Source: Nitrospina sp.
GTDB taxonomy: Bacteria > Nitrospinota > Nitrospinia > Nitrospinales > Nitrospinaceae
NCBI GenBank assembly: GCA_004357365.1
Contig: SMVT01000063.1
Location: forward strand, 1 to 20,659
DNA length: 20,659 nt
Direction of reading: 5' to 3'
The notes beneath the pieces were generated by a model that saw only the letters and a program-made list of their open reading frames with translations, did not search any database and was not told the origin of the DNA. Numbering within the stretch: the first letter of the stretch is position 1; every line of letters starts with the position of its first letter. The translations under genes and the position numbers were made by a program. Positions 1 through 6,059 of the stretch are shown in pieces.

Positions 1-231
1 ACCTTGGGCCTGGTGGAAAAGGAAGAGAACTTTGCGGCTTTGAAAGCAGCGGTGGCTGAGGTGTGCGGCCAACCGGACATTAAAATAAAACTGGAGTTGG
101 CTTCATCCGCTCCGGCGGCTGCCGAGCCGGAGCAACCCACAAGCAAGGGGTCTGGCAAAAAAGGGTCCGCATCCGAAGAGGAAATATTAAAAGACGCGCT
201 GGATGTTTTCGGCGGCATCGTCATCCGCTAA
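1..231 (+). CDS. dnaX: DNA polymerase III gamma/tau subunit, C-terminal end (partial)
   Basis: The reading frame is open from the first base and ends in TAA at 229-231, so only about the last 76 residues are present. The tail is Ala/Pro/Glu/Lys-rich and low in complexity, then closes with a short acidic helix (EEEILKDALDVFGG), as is common at the end of DnaX proteins. DnaX is the clamp-loader ATPase subunit that organises the replicative polymerase; its ATPase core would lie upstream of the window. The assignment rests mainly on this C-terminal pattern and on the neighbours: dnaX-ybaB-recR is a widely conserved order, and ybaB and recR follow on the same strand. No tau or gamma frameshift signal can be judged from this fragment. 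Confidence 0.8.
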   Translation, partial: TLGLVEKEENFAALKAAVAEVCGQPDIKIKLELASSAPAAAEPEQPTSKGSGKKGSASEEEILKDALDVFGGIVIR

Positions 232-333
232 CCCTCTGACGAGGGGGGTGACTGGCTGACCGTTAACGGCAAGCGGAAGTTGTTGAGCGCTATTCCATGC
301 TCCCCCTTCTTGAAGGGGGCTCGGGGGATTTAG
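231..333. repeat. Dispersed intergenic repeat copies between dnaX and ybaB
   Basis: The gap 232-409 holds no gene. Bases 231-294 align without gaps to 9068-9131 (about 40 of 64 positions identical, including a shared AACGGCAAGCG block), and both copies begin at the end of a coding sequence. Bases 300-332 form a C-run/G-run hairpin followed by a second G-run (CCCCCTTCTTGAAGGGGG). The same layout recurs at 1604-1636. These look like small degenerate dispersed repeats rather than a terminator, because no T-tract follows. Confidence 0.55.
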
Positions 334-409
334 GTTTCCCGTCTTTGCTGTGCCATGAATTTATATAGTTACGCGCGAAAGTACTCCGCGCGCATTCATA
401 AGGAGAATT

Positions 410-727
410 ATGTTTAAAGGCATGGGCGACATGTTCAAGCAGGCGGCGGAGATGAAATCGAAGCTCGCTGAAATTCAGGACACACTCGCCACAAAACAGA
501 TCGAAGTCTCCACCGGCGGCGGCATGGTGACGATCACTGCCAACGGCAACAACGAAATCCTGCACGTGCACATCGACGAAGAGTTGATCAACATGCAAGA
601 CCGCGCCATTCTGGAGGACCTGGTGGCCGGCGCCGTCAACGAGGTGCACCGCAAGGTCAAGGAGCTGGCGCAGGAAGAGATGAGCAAACTCACCGGCGGC
701 ATCAAAATCCCCGGACTCTTTCCATAA
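410..727 (+). CDS. ybaB: YbaB/EbfC family nucleoid-associated protein
   Basis: A 105-residue protein of the usual size for this family. It opens with the amphipathic N-terminal helix (MFKGMGDMFKQAAEMKSKL). A central strand region follows, with the family-typical glycine run STGGGMVTITANGNNEI at about residues 34-50. A C-terminal helical part ends in KLTGGIKIPGLF. Family members bind DNA as tweezer-shaped dimers and affect nucleoid structure and expression. The start is well supported by AAGGAG about 5 bases before ATG 410. Its position between dnaX and recR is the conserved arrangement, and it is probably co-transcribed with both, although repeats separate it from dnaX. Confidence 0.95.
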   Translation: MFKGMGDMFKQAAEMKSKLAEIQDTLATKQIEVSTGGGMVTITANGNNEILHVHIDEELINMQDRAILEDLVAGAVNEVHRKVKELAQEEMSKLTGGIKIPGLFP

Positions 728-850
728 GCGGGGAGCCCCCGCCGGCCGTGTTCAATGAGGAACGGCAGTGCAAGCGACATTCGGTGGTTAAACGACCCAG
801 CCACGTTTTATTCTCCGTCCGACTGGAAAACCTAAAAATAGTGAACTCCC

Positions 851-1453
851 ATGAAACGACCCGCCGCGGTTAAAGAACTGATCGCAGAATTGAAACGCCT
901 GCCGGGCATCGGCCAGAAGACGGCGGAACGCTTGTCGTTTTACCTGATGCGCGGGGACAAGGAGCGGGTCGAGAAACTGGCGCGCGCCATCCTCAACATC
1001 AAGGACAAGGTCATCCTCTGTTCCAACTGCCACGGCATCACCGAGGTGAACCCGTGCGACATCTGCCAGGACCCGAAGCGCGACCACCAGCAGATCTGCG
1101 TGGTGGAGGAGCCCTACGACGTGTACGTGATGGAGAACATGGGCGACTACCGAGGTGAGTACCATGTGCTGATGGGGGTGATCTCGCCGCTGGATGGCAT
1201 CGGGCCGCAGGATCTGACCACCGAGGATTTGAAAACGAAAGTCGGAAAAAACGGCATCCGCGAGGTCATCCTCGCCACCAACCCCGATATGGAGGGCGAG
1301 TCGACCGCCATCTACATCGCCCGCATGCTGAAGGGCGCCGGGGTGAAAGTGACGCGCATCGCCACCGGATTGCCCGTCGGTGGGGATATCGAATACGCCG
1401 ACCCGGTGACGCTCAAGAAAGCCATGGCAGGCCGCATGGAAATAGAGGGTTGA
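851..1453 (+). CDS. recR: Recombination mediator protein RecR
   Basis: RecR works with RecO/RecF to load RecA on gapped DNA. The 200-residue length is standard. In order: an N-terminal helix-hairpin-helix (LPGIGQKTAERL, about residues 17-28), a four-cysteine zinc finger with C57, C60, C69 and C72 (CSNCHGITEVNPCDIC), and a TOPRIM domain from about residue 80. The TOPRIM domain has the expected VVEEPYDV and GVISPLDGIGP segments, and the C-terminal part keeps ATNPDMEGESTA and TRIATGLPVGGDIEYAD. All key residues look intact. No strong ribosome binding site precedes ATG 851, and the GTG at 841 is out of frame. It lies 123 bases after ybaB and is likely the last gene of the dnaX-ybaB-recR transcript. 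Confidence 0.97.
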   Translation: MKRPAAVKELIAELKRLPGIGQKTAERLSFYLMRGDKERVEKLARAILNIKDKVILCSNCHGITEVNPCDICQDPKRDHQQICVVEEPYDVYVMENMGDYRGEYHVLMGVISPLDGIGPQDLTTEDLKTKVGKNGIREVILATNPDMEGESTAIYIARMLKGAGVKVTRIATGLPVGGDIEYADPVTLKKAMAGRMEIEG

Positions 1454-1640
1454 CCGGCGAACCGCCGGAGGTCATTTCGCAGAGACGTAGGGATGCGTCC
1501 GATAAGTTATTTTCGCCAGTTTCAACTGTTACCTGCGGAGTGACTCCGCCCAGCGTGCGGCTGGACCCAGCTTGGCCCGGAGCTGATTTGGGGGAGATTG
1601 TAATCCCCCCTTCTCCGAAGGGGGTTAGGGGGCTTTTTCC
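1454..1640. repeat. Hairpin-rich intergenic repeat region after recR
   Basis: No gene is supported between recR and the tRNA. The stretch contains several short perfect hairpins: CCGGCG/CGCCGG at 1454-1468, GCGGAG/CTCCGC at 1535-1549 and CCAGC/GCTGG at 1550-1564. A C-run/G-run element at 1604-1636 resembles the one at 300-332. Bases 1540-1569 also resemble the reverse complement of 9138-9166. None is followed by a clear T-tract except the last, which runs into five Ts at 1634-1638 and might terminate recR transcription. Confidence 0.5.
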
Positions 1641-1655
1641 TTGAGCCCTTTTCCC

Positions 1656-1684
1656 TTGACCGGGGCTTTAATTTTCCTTAAATT
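1656..1684 (+). promoter_or_regulatory. Sigma-70-type promoter for tRNA-Asn
   Basis: A TTGACC -35 box (1656-1661) is separated by 17 bases from a TAAATT -10 box (1679-1684). The predicted transcription start near 1691 would leave a short 5' leader before the tRNA at 1726. Box quality and spacing are good, but this is a motif call only. Confidence 0.5.
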
Positions 1685-1725
1685 AGGGACCCTTGGCCTC
1701 ACAGAAAATTGAAGAACCCTACCCT

Positions 1726-1800
1726 TCCGGAGTGGCGCAATGGTAGCGCAATCGGCTGTTAACCGATGGGTTACAGGTTCAAGTCCTGTCTCCGGAGCCA
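1726..1800 (+). tRNA. tRNA-Asn (anticodon GTT), CCA encoded
   Basis: The cloverleaf is complete. Acceptor TCCGGAG at 1726-1732 pairs with CTCCGGA at 1790-1796. The anticodon stem ATCGG/CCGAT encloses loop CTGTTAA with anticodon GTT at 1758-1760. The T arm is ACAGG-TTCAAGT-CCTGT. The discriminator base is G and the 3' CCA is encoded. It reads AAC/AAU codons. No truncation or adjacent partial tRNA copy is visible, so this tRNA is not an obvious integration scar. Confidence 0.97.
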
Positions 1801-1806
1801 GCTATG

Positions 1807-1842
1807 AAAAACCCGCCATCCCCAAAGGGAGGCGGGTTTTTT
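1807..1842 (+). terminator. Rho-independent terminator after tRNA-Asn
   Basis: AAAACCCGCC at 1807-1816 pairs with GGCGGGTTTT at 1831-1840, with an inner TCCC/GGGA extension and a run of six Ts. The A-run on the other side means it may also stop the convergent minus-strand operon that ends at 1874. Confidence 0.9.
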
Positions 1843-1873
1843 GCCTTCTTAATTTATTCTATCGCCAATGAAT

Positions 1874-2437
1874 TCACCTCTGCTGGCGTTGTTGCATCCG
1901 TTGTTTGAACTTTCGGGGCTGGTCGGGCGTCATGTTGCGGAGTTTCCGCTGCATCGAATGCTTGCGGTGCTGGCGCTTGAGGAATTGTTTTCTTTGATCC
2001 GATGGCAGGCTCTGCCAGCGTTTTTGCAGTTGCCGTTTTTTCTCCGGCGGCAGATTGTTGAACCATTTGCGGGCGCGGCGCAACTGCTGGCGCTTTTCCG
2101 GCGGCATTTTGCTGAACCGCTGGAACTTGTTGCGGATATGGCGCCGCTGGTCCGGTGACATCTGTTTCCAGGTTTTCAGCCGTTGCTTCATGAGACGGCG
2201 CTGTTGGGGCGTAGCGTGGGCCCAACGGTGGGCGCCTTTTTTAAGCCGCGCCTGCTTGGCGGGCGGCAGTTGATCCCATCTCCCCGCGAAGGATTTCAGC
2301 GCGCTTTGCTCGTCGCGGCTCAATTGCTCCCACGGCACGCCGGCTTCCTGCGCGCGGGCGGGCTCCGCCAGGGTGATTAACAGGGCCAACGCGACCGCGG
2401 CGATTCCGATGAACTTAGGGTTGCGGTGCTTCATCAT
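1874..2437 (-). CDS. Secreted basic DUF3106-like repeat protein
   Basis: A 187-residue protein read from ATG 2437; GGAG ends 7 bases upstream, and ATGs at 2434 and 2443 are alternatives. The longer upstream extension in this frame lacks protein character. An N-terminal signal peptide (AAVALALLITLAEPARA, cleavage near residue 29) is followed by at least six helical repeats of about 18 residues with the pattern W-x2-LPPxxQxxL (WDQLPPAKQARLKK, WKQMSPDQRRHIRN, FNNLPPEKKRQLQK). This matches DUF3106 as I know that family. The protein is very rich in Arg, Lys and Gln, so it is likely a periplasmic or envelope protein of unknown role. It is last in the sigma-factor operon and overlaps the preceding small gene by 23 bases. 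In betaproteobacteria, from memory, DUF3106 also sits beside a sigma factor and DUF3619. Confidence 0.85.
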   Translation of the reverse strand: MMKHRNPKFIGIAAVALALLITLAEPARAQEAGVPWEQLSRDEQSALKSFAGRWDQLPPAKQARLKKGAHRWAHATPQQRRLMKQRLKTWKQMSPDQRRHIRNKFQRFSKMPPEKRQQLRRARKWFNNLPPEKKRQLQKRWQSLPSDQRKQFLKRQHRKHSMQRKLRNMTPDQPRKFKQRMQQRQQR

Positions 2438-2672
2438 TCGCATGCTCCGGTTCCTGTAATTCGATCTGTTCCATTTCTTCGGGATCGATCCACTCACCGT
2501 CATCCGTCTCCCAATCTCCCAGAAACTCCAGCAGGTCCATGGACGGGTTTTCTGTATCCACCTCGGCTGGCGGGCCGCCGGTCTTTCCAATGGCCGTCTC
2601 CTGCGCCATGGCCGGTGAACTCAACAGCCCGCACAGAATGATCATGTGAAACCAGCTGGCCCTACCCGACAT
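2415..2672 (-). CDS. Small secreted acidic protein in sigma-factor operon
   Basis: An 85-residue protein with an N-terminal signal sequence (MIILCGLLSSPAMA, cleavage before QE near residue 24). The mature part is short and strongly acidic (LLEFLGDWETDDGEWIDPEEME). I recognise no family. Its start overlaps the 3' end of the DUF3619-like gene by 11 bases and its end overlaps the DUF3106-like gene by 23 bases, which argues that it is really translated. Its tail shares the motif 'D.LEFL.W..' style with the end of the preceding protein (LEFYDGLEFYAWLAEAE), perhaps by chance. The acidic charge is opposite to that of the very basic downstream protein, so an interaction is conceivable but unproven. 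Confidence 0.7.
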   Translation of the reverse strand: MSGRASWFHMIILCGLLSSPAMAQETAIGKTGGPPAEVDTENPSMDLLEFLGDWETDDGEWIDPEEMEQIELQEPEHANDEAPQP

Positions 2673-3018
2673 CGATCTCTGCCTCGGCCAGCCAGGCGTA
2701 GAATTCGAGGCCGTCGTAAAATTCCAGGTTCTCCTCCGCTGCCAAAAGGTCGAGATCCTCCAGATTCGGTGGCAGGCCGCCGGGGGGTTTTAAATAAATG
2801 GCTACCCCCAGGATGATGGCGCAGGCGGTGGCCACTCCTGCCACGGGCAGCATGAACCATCGTCTGATAGAGGGTTCCTTGTGTTCGCCGGCGTCCAAGG
2901 CCTGGTGCCGAATGCGGGTGAGTTTGGATTGGGTCCCTGCGTCAAGATTTTCCTCACCGAGGTCCAATGCCTTTTTGACGTTCGCGATGAATCGTTTTTC
3001 TTTTTCTTGTTCGTTCAT
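2662..3018 (-). CDS. DUF3619-like single-pass membrane protein, possible anti-sigma factor
   Basis: A 118-residue protein beginning at ATG 3018, which overlaps the sigma-factor stop in an ATGA junction, so translation is probably coupled. Residues 1-50 are a charged cytoplasmic part with KKALDLGEENLDAGTQSKL, resembling the start of DUF3619 proteins. One transmembrane helix spans about residues 56-76 (LPVAGVATACAIILGVAIYL). An acidic external tail carries a near-repeat, LEFYDGLEFYAWL. The position directly after an ECF sigma gene and the cytoplasm-membrane-periplasm layout suggest an anti-sigma role. There is no recognisable zinc anti-sigma HxxxCxxC motif, so this is inference. Confidence 0.8.
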   Translation of the reverse strand: MNEQEKEKRFIANVKKALDLGEENLDAGTQSKLTRIRHQALDAGEHKEPSIRRWFMLPVAGVATACAIILGVAIYLKPPGGLPPNLEDLDLLAAEENLEFYDGLEFYAWLAEAEIDVG

Positions 3019-3566
3019 GGCCAGTGATCTTCCAGTAATCGTCGCAGGCTGTGCACGGCCCGCGAGTAATGGGTTTTGACCGAGCCTTGGGAACATTGCA
3101 TGGCGCGGGCGGTGTCGGCCACGCTCATCTCCTCCCAGGCGCGCAGGAGAAACGCCTGTTGCTGGCGCCAGGGCAGGGTGGTGAGCGCCGCGTCCAGCGC
3201 CTTCGTGGAATCCGTAAGCGTCGCCTGCTCGCCGGGATGTTTGCCTTTCGGGTCGGCCAGGGTTTGAATGGGATCCTCGCCTTCTTCCCCCCCCGCCCCG
3301 CGCCATAAGGTGCGCATCCCGTCCCAGCGGTCACGCACATTTTTTCTGCGGTGCCAGTCGCGGATGCGGTTCTGCAGGATCCGGATAAATAGCGGCTGCC
3401 ATTCCGTCTCCGGCCGGCCGGCATAATTGCTGACCCAACGTATCATGGCGTCCTGCACGATGTCCAACGCTTCGTCTGGGTTGCGGGTGGCGAACTCGGC
3501 CATGCGGAAGGCGCGCCGTTCAACCGATGCCAGAAAGTCGTCCATGGTCCGGCGTTCCATCCGCAT
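3015..3566 (-). CDS. ECF-type RNA polymerase sigma factor
   Basis: A 183-residue sigma-70 family protein. The region-2 part carries NPDEALDIVQDAMIRWVSNY, the core-binding and -10 recognition segment. The region-4 helix-turn-helix near the C-terminus has LPWRQQQAFLLRAWEEMS and a recognition helix in CSQGSVKTHYSRAVHSLR. The size and two-domain layout fit the ECF group. The start could be ATG 3566 or ATG 3560; AGGGA at 3571-3575 suits the second better by spacing. It heads a tight operon with a possible anti-sigma protein and two secreted proteins. In the ~70 bases upstream is a strong hairpin that could separate or process the message from the repeat-protein gene. Confidence 0.93.
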   Translation of the reverse strand: MRMERRTMDDFLASVERRAFRMAEFATRNPDEALDIVQDAMIRWVSNYAGRPETEWQPLFIRILQNRIRDWHRRKNVRDRWDGMRTLWRGAGGEEGEDPIQTLADPKGKHPGEQATLTDSTKALDAALTTLPWRQQQAFLLRAWEEMSVADTARAMQCSQGSVKTHYSRAVHSLRRLLEDHWP

Positions 3567-3599
3567 GCGTTCCCTGAAACAGGTTCAACGAAATAGATT

Positions 3600-3626
3600 C
3601 CGGCGGAAGGGGAACCCCTCTGCCGG
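3600..3626 (-). promoter_or_regulatory. Strong hairpin between repeat-protein gene and sigma gene
   Basis: A 27-base inverted repeat with 12 paired positions, one mismatch and one G-T wobble (CCGGC..AGGGG / CCCCT..GCCGG). On the minus strand it lies after the stop of the 11-residue-repeat protein and before the sigma gene. It is not followed by a T-tract, so it looks more like an RNA-stabilising or attenuating stem than a classic terminator. Confidence 0.5.
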
Positions 3627-3639
3627 TGTTTCATTTGAG

Positions 3640-4062
3640 TTACCGTCCGTGATTCGCGCGGCGATGCATTTTGCGATGCATGCGCTTACCCTTGCGGTCG
3701 AGGCGTTTGTCGATGCGGTTGCCTTTACGGTCGAGCCGCTTCTCTATTCTATTCCCTTTGCGGTCCAAACGCTTTTCAATCCGGTTACCCTTGCGGTCGA
3801 GCCGCTTGGCCAGTCCCAGTTTACCGTGGTCGGCGGCCCATTGCGATTTCCGGTCGAGACGGTCGTTGATGGCAGCGCCTTTTTGGTCCAGATGGTTATT
3901 GATGGCGGCCCCTTTGGCGTCCAACCGCTGGTTGATGACGTCGCCTTTATGATCCAACCGGTCCTGGATTTTCTGGCCGGGTCCGCCTTCATGCGCCAGG
4001 GCGGTGGTTGCAGGGATCGCGATCAGCAGGCCGAACACTCCAAAAATCAATTTCTTCAACAT
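3640..4062 (-). CDS. Secreted protein of 11-residue tandem repeats
   Basis: A 140-residue protein. ATG 4062 is chosen because AGGAGAGG sits about 5 bases before it and a signal peptide follows immediately (LLIAIPATTALA, cleavage near residue 23). The rest is almost entirely an 11-residue repeat with consensus I-x-x-RLD-x-KG-x-x: four diverged copies at about residues 32-75, a spacer containing QWAADHGKLGLA, then four nearly identical copies (RLDRKGNRIEK). A very basic tail (HRKMHRRANHGR) ends it. An 11-residue period suggests a long right-handed coiled coil or extended amphipathic helix in the periplasm. I do not recognise a named family. It is upstream of and on the same strand as the sigma factor, with a 73-base gap. 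Confidence 0.85.
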   Translation of the reverse strand: MLKKLIFGVFGLLIAIPATTALAHEGGPGQKIQDRLDHKGDVINQRLDAKGAAINNHLDQKGAAINDRLDRKSQWAADHGKLGLAKRLDRKGNRIEKRLDRKGNRIEKRLDRKGNRIDKRLDRKGKRMHRKMHRRANHGR

Positions 4063-4213
4063 TGTGCCTCTCCTTTTTATTTTAAATAGTGTAACGGATT
4101 TGTTGCCACTATCCACTAAAACGCGCGAGGAAGAGATCGGTTGACAGGGAAACTGAAATTATTCGTAAGTCAGCCTTTTTCAATGGATTTAAAATGTTTG
4201 GAGGTGTTTGGGG
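4063..4213. other. Gap with no gene, presumed promoter region of the repeat protein
   Basis: No coding sequence is supported. Apart from the ribosome binding site next to 4062, an AT-rich tract (TTTTATTTTAAATAGTG, 4075-4091) could hold the minus-strand -10 element, but no convincing -35 partner is seen. A TTGACA at 4141 on the plus strand has no suitable -10 at 16-18 bases. Confidence 0.35.
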
Positions 4214-4357
4214 CTACTTATTGGGTCTACTTTCCATGAACTGGATTATGCGGGTGACGGTGGTGTTGGCGGGGGTGGGGACGCCGTGTTGTTTGCCCAA
4301 TGAGACGACGGCGCCGTTTAAAGCGTCAATCTCGGTCTGTTTGCCGGCGCGGATGTC
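4214..4357 (-). pseudogene. Stranded 3' fragment of a panE-like gene
   Basis: The minus strand reads DIRAGKQTEIDALNGAVVSL, then GKQHGVPTPANTTVTRIIQF and MESRPNK, with a stop at 4214-4216. This matches the C-terminal end of the intact PanE encoded at 6060-7007 (DIRAGKQTEIDALNGAVMQL ... RIIKFMENQ). Similarity stops upstream of the DIRAG aspartate, and an in-frame TAA at 4382-4384 closes the frame, so no start or NAD(P)-binding part exists. Bases 4307-4357 are 48/51 identical to 6144-6194, and all three differences are synonymous. The adjoining 74 bases are only about 61% identical. The fragment's end is GC-rich (about 59% over 74 bases), like the panE body. Confidence 0.85.
4307..4357 (+). repeat. 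Left copy of 51-bp direct repeat (candidate attachment core)
   Basis: This is identical to 6144-6194 at 48 of 51 positions and lies in the same orientation. Similarity ends abruptly at GATGTC on the right side (4357/6194). The copies bracket a 1.8 kb AT-richer block, as expected for an attachment-site pair in the 3' end of panE. Confidence 0.6.
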
Positions 4358-4445
4358 AACTGCGTCCGTTGCAGGCGTGGGTTAGGCGAGACAGGTCTAC
4401 CGTCAAGAGCTCAACCATTGTCTTCGGCTCAAGCCGTCAGGCCGT

Positions 4446-5351
4446 TTAAGGCGAAGGCTGTCCAACGGCATTGGCAAAATCTCTGACGTCTTCTCGGTTA
4501 CCTCTAAACGGGCCGTCTCGTTCCAACTTTAGGGAGGTGGTCATCGCCGCAAATTTACCCACTTCATCAAGTTTGGTGCTTTTCTGTCTATAGAAGAGAT
4601 ATCCAGCCATGTAAGTGTCGCCACAACCGGTCGGGTCAACAGCAACTGTCTTCTTAGGTGAATAAGCGGGAACCTCGCATGATTCACCATTGGCGTAGAC
4701 CAATGAGGGATTACTCCCACGGGTTATAATCACTTCTTCCGGACCGAATTTTGATAGTTCGACGGCAATGTCTGTCAGATCCCGTTCATGCGACAGAATT
4801 CTCGCCTCTTCTTCGTTAACCTTTAATAGGTTCACGAAGGAAAGCGCTGCCGTTTTCTCTTGCCACGCTACAGGTCTCACTCGCGCCCAGCCTCGATTTC
4901 TCTCTTCAACGTCTCTCACGAACCCTTGCACATCGAGCGATATTTCTGCCCTGCCTGCTAGAAACCGGATTACTTCAAGGGGAATGTCATCTTTCATCAA
5001 CGGGCCAAGATGGAAAATTCTGGCTTCGCAGCGCGATGCGTCGTGGACTGAAAACGGCTTCGCCACGTCTTTCACCCACTGCTCCCTCGTATGGGTGTCA
5101 TCTGAATACACGTTCTTAAACGTCGTCGTCCGGTCACTTTCTCCTAAGAAAACAGGGATGTGTTTTTTCTCCAATTCGCTTAAAAGGAAAGTATCTTGAT
5201 CACGCAGTTTAGTAATCACCGCAACACTCATGCCGAGATTCTTCAAAGCGATAGAGGTATAATAGGCCGTGCCACCAGGCATCTGGATTTCACCGTCAGC
5301 GGTGTTTGCGACGTCCTTCGTTATGTGGCCAACTACGCAGACATCGAACAT
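4446..5351 (-). CDS. PfkB-family carbohydrate/nucleoside kinase
   Basis: A 301-residue ribokinase-fold kinase. The start at ATG 5351 fits the domain (MFDVCVVGHITKDV) and shares a base with the stop of the upstream gene in a TAATG junction, so the two are translationally coupled; AAAGGAC lies just upstream. The N-terminal substrate part has QMPGGTAYYTSIALKNLG, the GG-containing PfkB signature. The C-terminal signature 2, VDPTGCGDTYMAGYL, carries the catalytic aspartate of the TGxGD motif and the anion hole. The substrate cannot be told from sequence; sugar, inositol or nucleoside are all possible. Base composition is visibly more AT-rich than the flanks, and the gene lies between the two panE 3'-end copies, so it was probably acquired horizontally. 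Confidence 0.9.
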   Translation of the reverse strand: MFDVCVVGHITKDVANTADGEIQMPGGTAYYTSIALKNLGMSVAVITKLRDQDTFLLSELEKKHIPVFLGESDRTTTFKNVYSDDTHTREQWVKDVAKPFSVHDASRCEARIFHLGPLMKDDIPLEVIRFLAGRAEISLDVQGFVRDVEERNRGWARVRPVAWQEKTAALSFVNLLKVNEEEARILSHERDLTDIAVELSKFGPEEVIITRGSNPSLVYANGESCEVPAYSPKKTVAVDPTGCGDTYMAGYLFYRQKSTKLDEVGKFAAMTTSLKLERDGPFRGNREDVRDFANAVGQPSP

Positions 5352-5911
5352 TATGGGTTGTCCTTTTCTTCCTTGGGTAGATTCGATGCTTGCTTGTGAC
5401 ACGCGTAAATTGTTAAGTTTATCAATACCGTTAAACCCACCACGATAATTCCTGTCCCGACCCACAATATGAAATTTGTTTCGCTTTCAAAATATGGTTT
5501 GCTTATCAGAAACCCAAGAAAGCCGGTAAGGCCGGCGCTCAGAACAAAGAGGCCAGTTGATCCCACCTTAACTAAACCCCTCTTTATAAATGCTACGAAA
5601 CTTGGTCCAGGTTCCCTACGCCTGGGAATGCTGCTTCCCCTAACTGCCTCACCGGACCCCATTGCATCCATCAAATCCTCTGCGACTGTTTGGAAATAGA
5701 GATTTTGCCCCAATGCTATGGTCAGGAGGCCAGCAAAGATGAGACCTCCCCACAGCAGGTAATTTCCCACCTGGTCGAGGTTTTGGAATTCATGGACTAT
5801 CGCGACCAAAGCTCCGGTTATTACTACCAAGACGGAGGGTAGCTGCCATGTAAGTTGATCGCGATGTCGCCAATCATCGGAAAGCTGCTGGTAATCGTGA
5901 TTGTTTGTCAT
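5351..5911 (-). CDS. Four-helix membrane protein of unknown function
   Basis: A 186-residue protein. ATG 5911 is chosen because GAGGAGG ends 6 bases upstream; an in-frame GTG at 5926 would overlap that site. Four hydrophobic segments are visible: LPSVLVVITGALVAIV (about 25-40), LLWGGLIFAGLLTIAL (53-68), a pair GLFVLSAGLTGFLGFLI (about 119-135) and ILWVGTGIIVVGLTVLI (148-164). A soluble stretch lies between helices 2 and 3. No family is recognised. It overlaps the PfkB-type kinase gene by one base and forms a two-gene operon with it. Its AT-rich composition matches that gene, not the panE body. A TAAAAT on the minus strand at 5932-5937 is a possible -10 box. Confidence 0.8.
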   Translation of the reverse strand: MTNNHDYQQLSDDWRHRDQLTWQLPSVLVVITGALVAIVHEFQNLDQVGNYLLWGGLIFAGLLTIALGQNLYFQTVAEDLMDAMGSGEAVRGSSIPRRREPGPSFVAFIKRGLVKVGSTGLFVLSAGLTGFLGFLISKPYFESETNFILWVGTGIIVVGLTVLINLTIYACHKQASNLPKEEKDNP

Positions 5912-6059
5912 AGTAATCCTCCTCACTTGTTATTTTACACTCAATCTCCATTTGCCGGAGACAGATCGGCCCAACTGCAACAAATCATATCTTCCAGTGC
6001 CCGGGATCTCATTAAGAGCGGGATTTTGAAAAAGCAACATAATGTTTCAGTATTATTTT

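Noticed and set aside
788..1165. Long minus-strand open frame opposite recR
   Set aside because: It is a shadow of the high-GC recR coding frame and shows no coherent domain or ribosome binding site.
1726..1842. tRNA-Asn as an integration site
   Set aside because: The tRNA is followed directly by its terminator; no partial tRNA duplicate or integrase is seen in the window.
1868..2158. Plus-strand frame across the DUF3106-like gene
   Set aside because: It is antisense to the repeat array. Its hydrophobic look comes from the complement of Arg/Gln codons.
3670..3810. CRISPR-like repeat array
   Set aside because: The 33-bp units are contiguous and in frame within a coding sequence, with no spacers.
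3427..4089. 220-residue plus-strand frame over the repeat protein
   Set aside because: It arises from the 33-bp repeats read on the other strand. The minus frame has signal peptide and strong ribosome binding site.
4141..4170. Plus-strand promoter starting with TTGACA at 4141
   Set aside because: No -10-like hexamer lies 16-18 bases downstream, and the only plus-strand sequence beyond it is antisense to a pseudogene fragment.
4194..4385. Plus-strand 63-residue frame near 4200
   Set aside because: It is the complement of the stranded panE 3' end and has no independent support.
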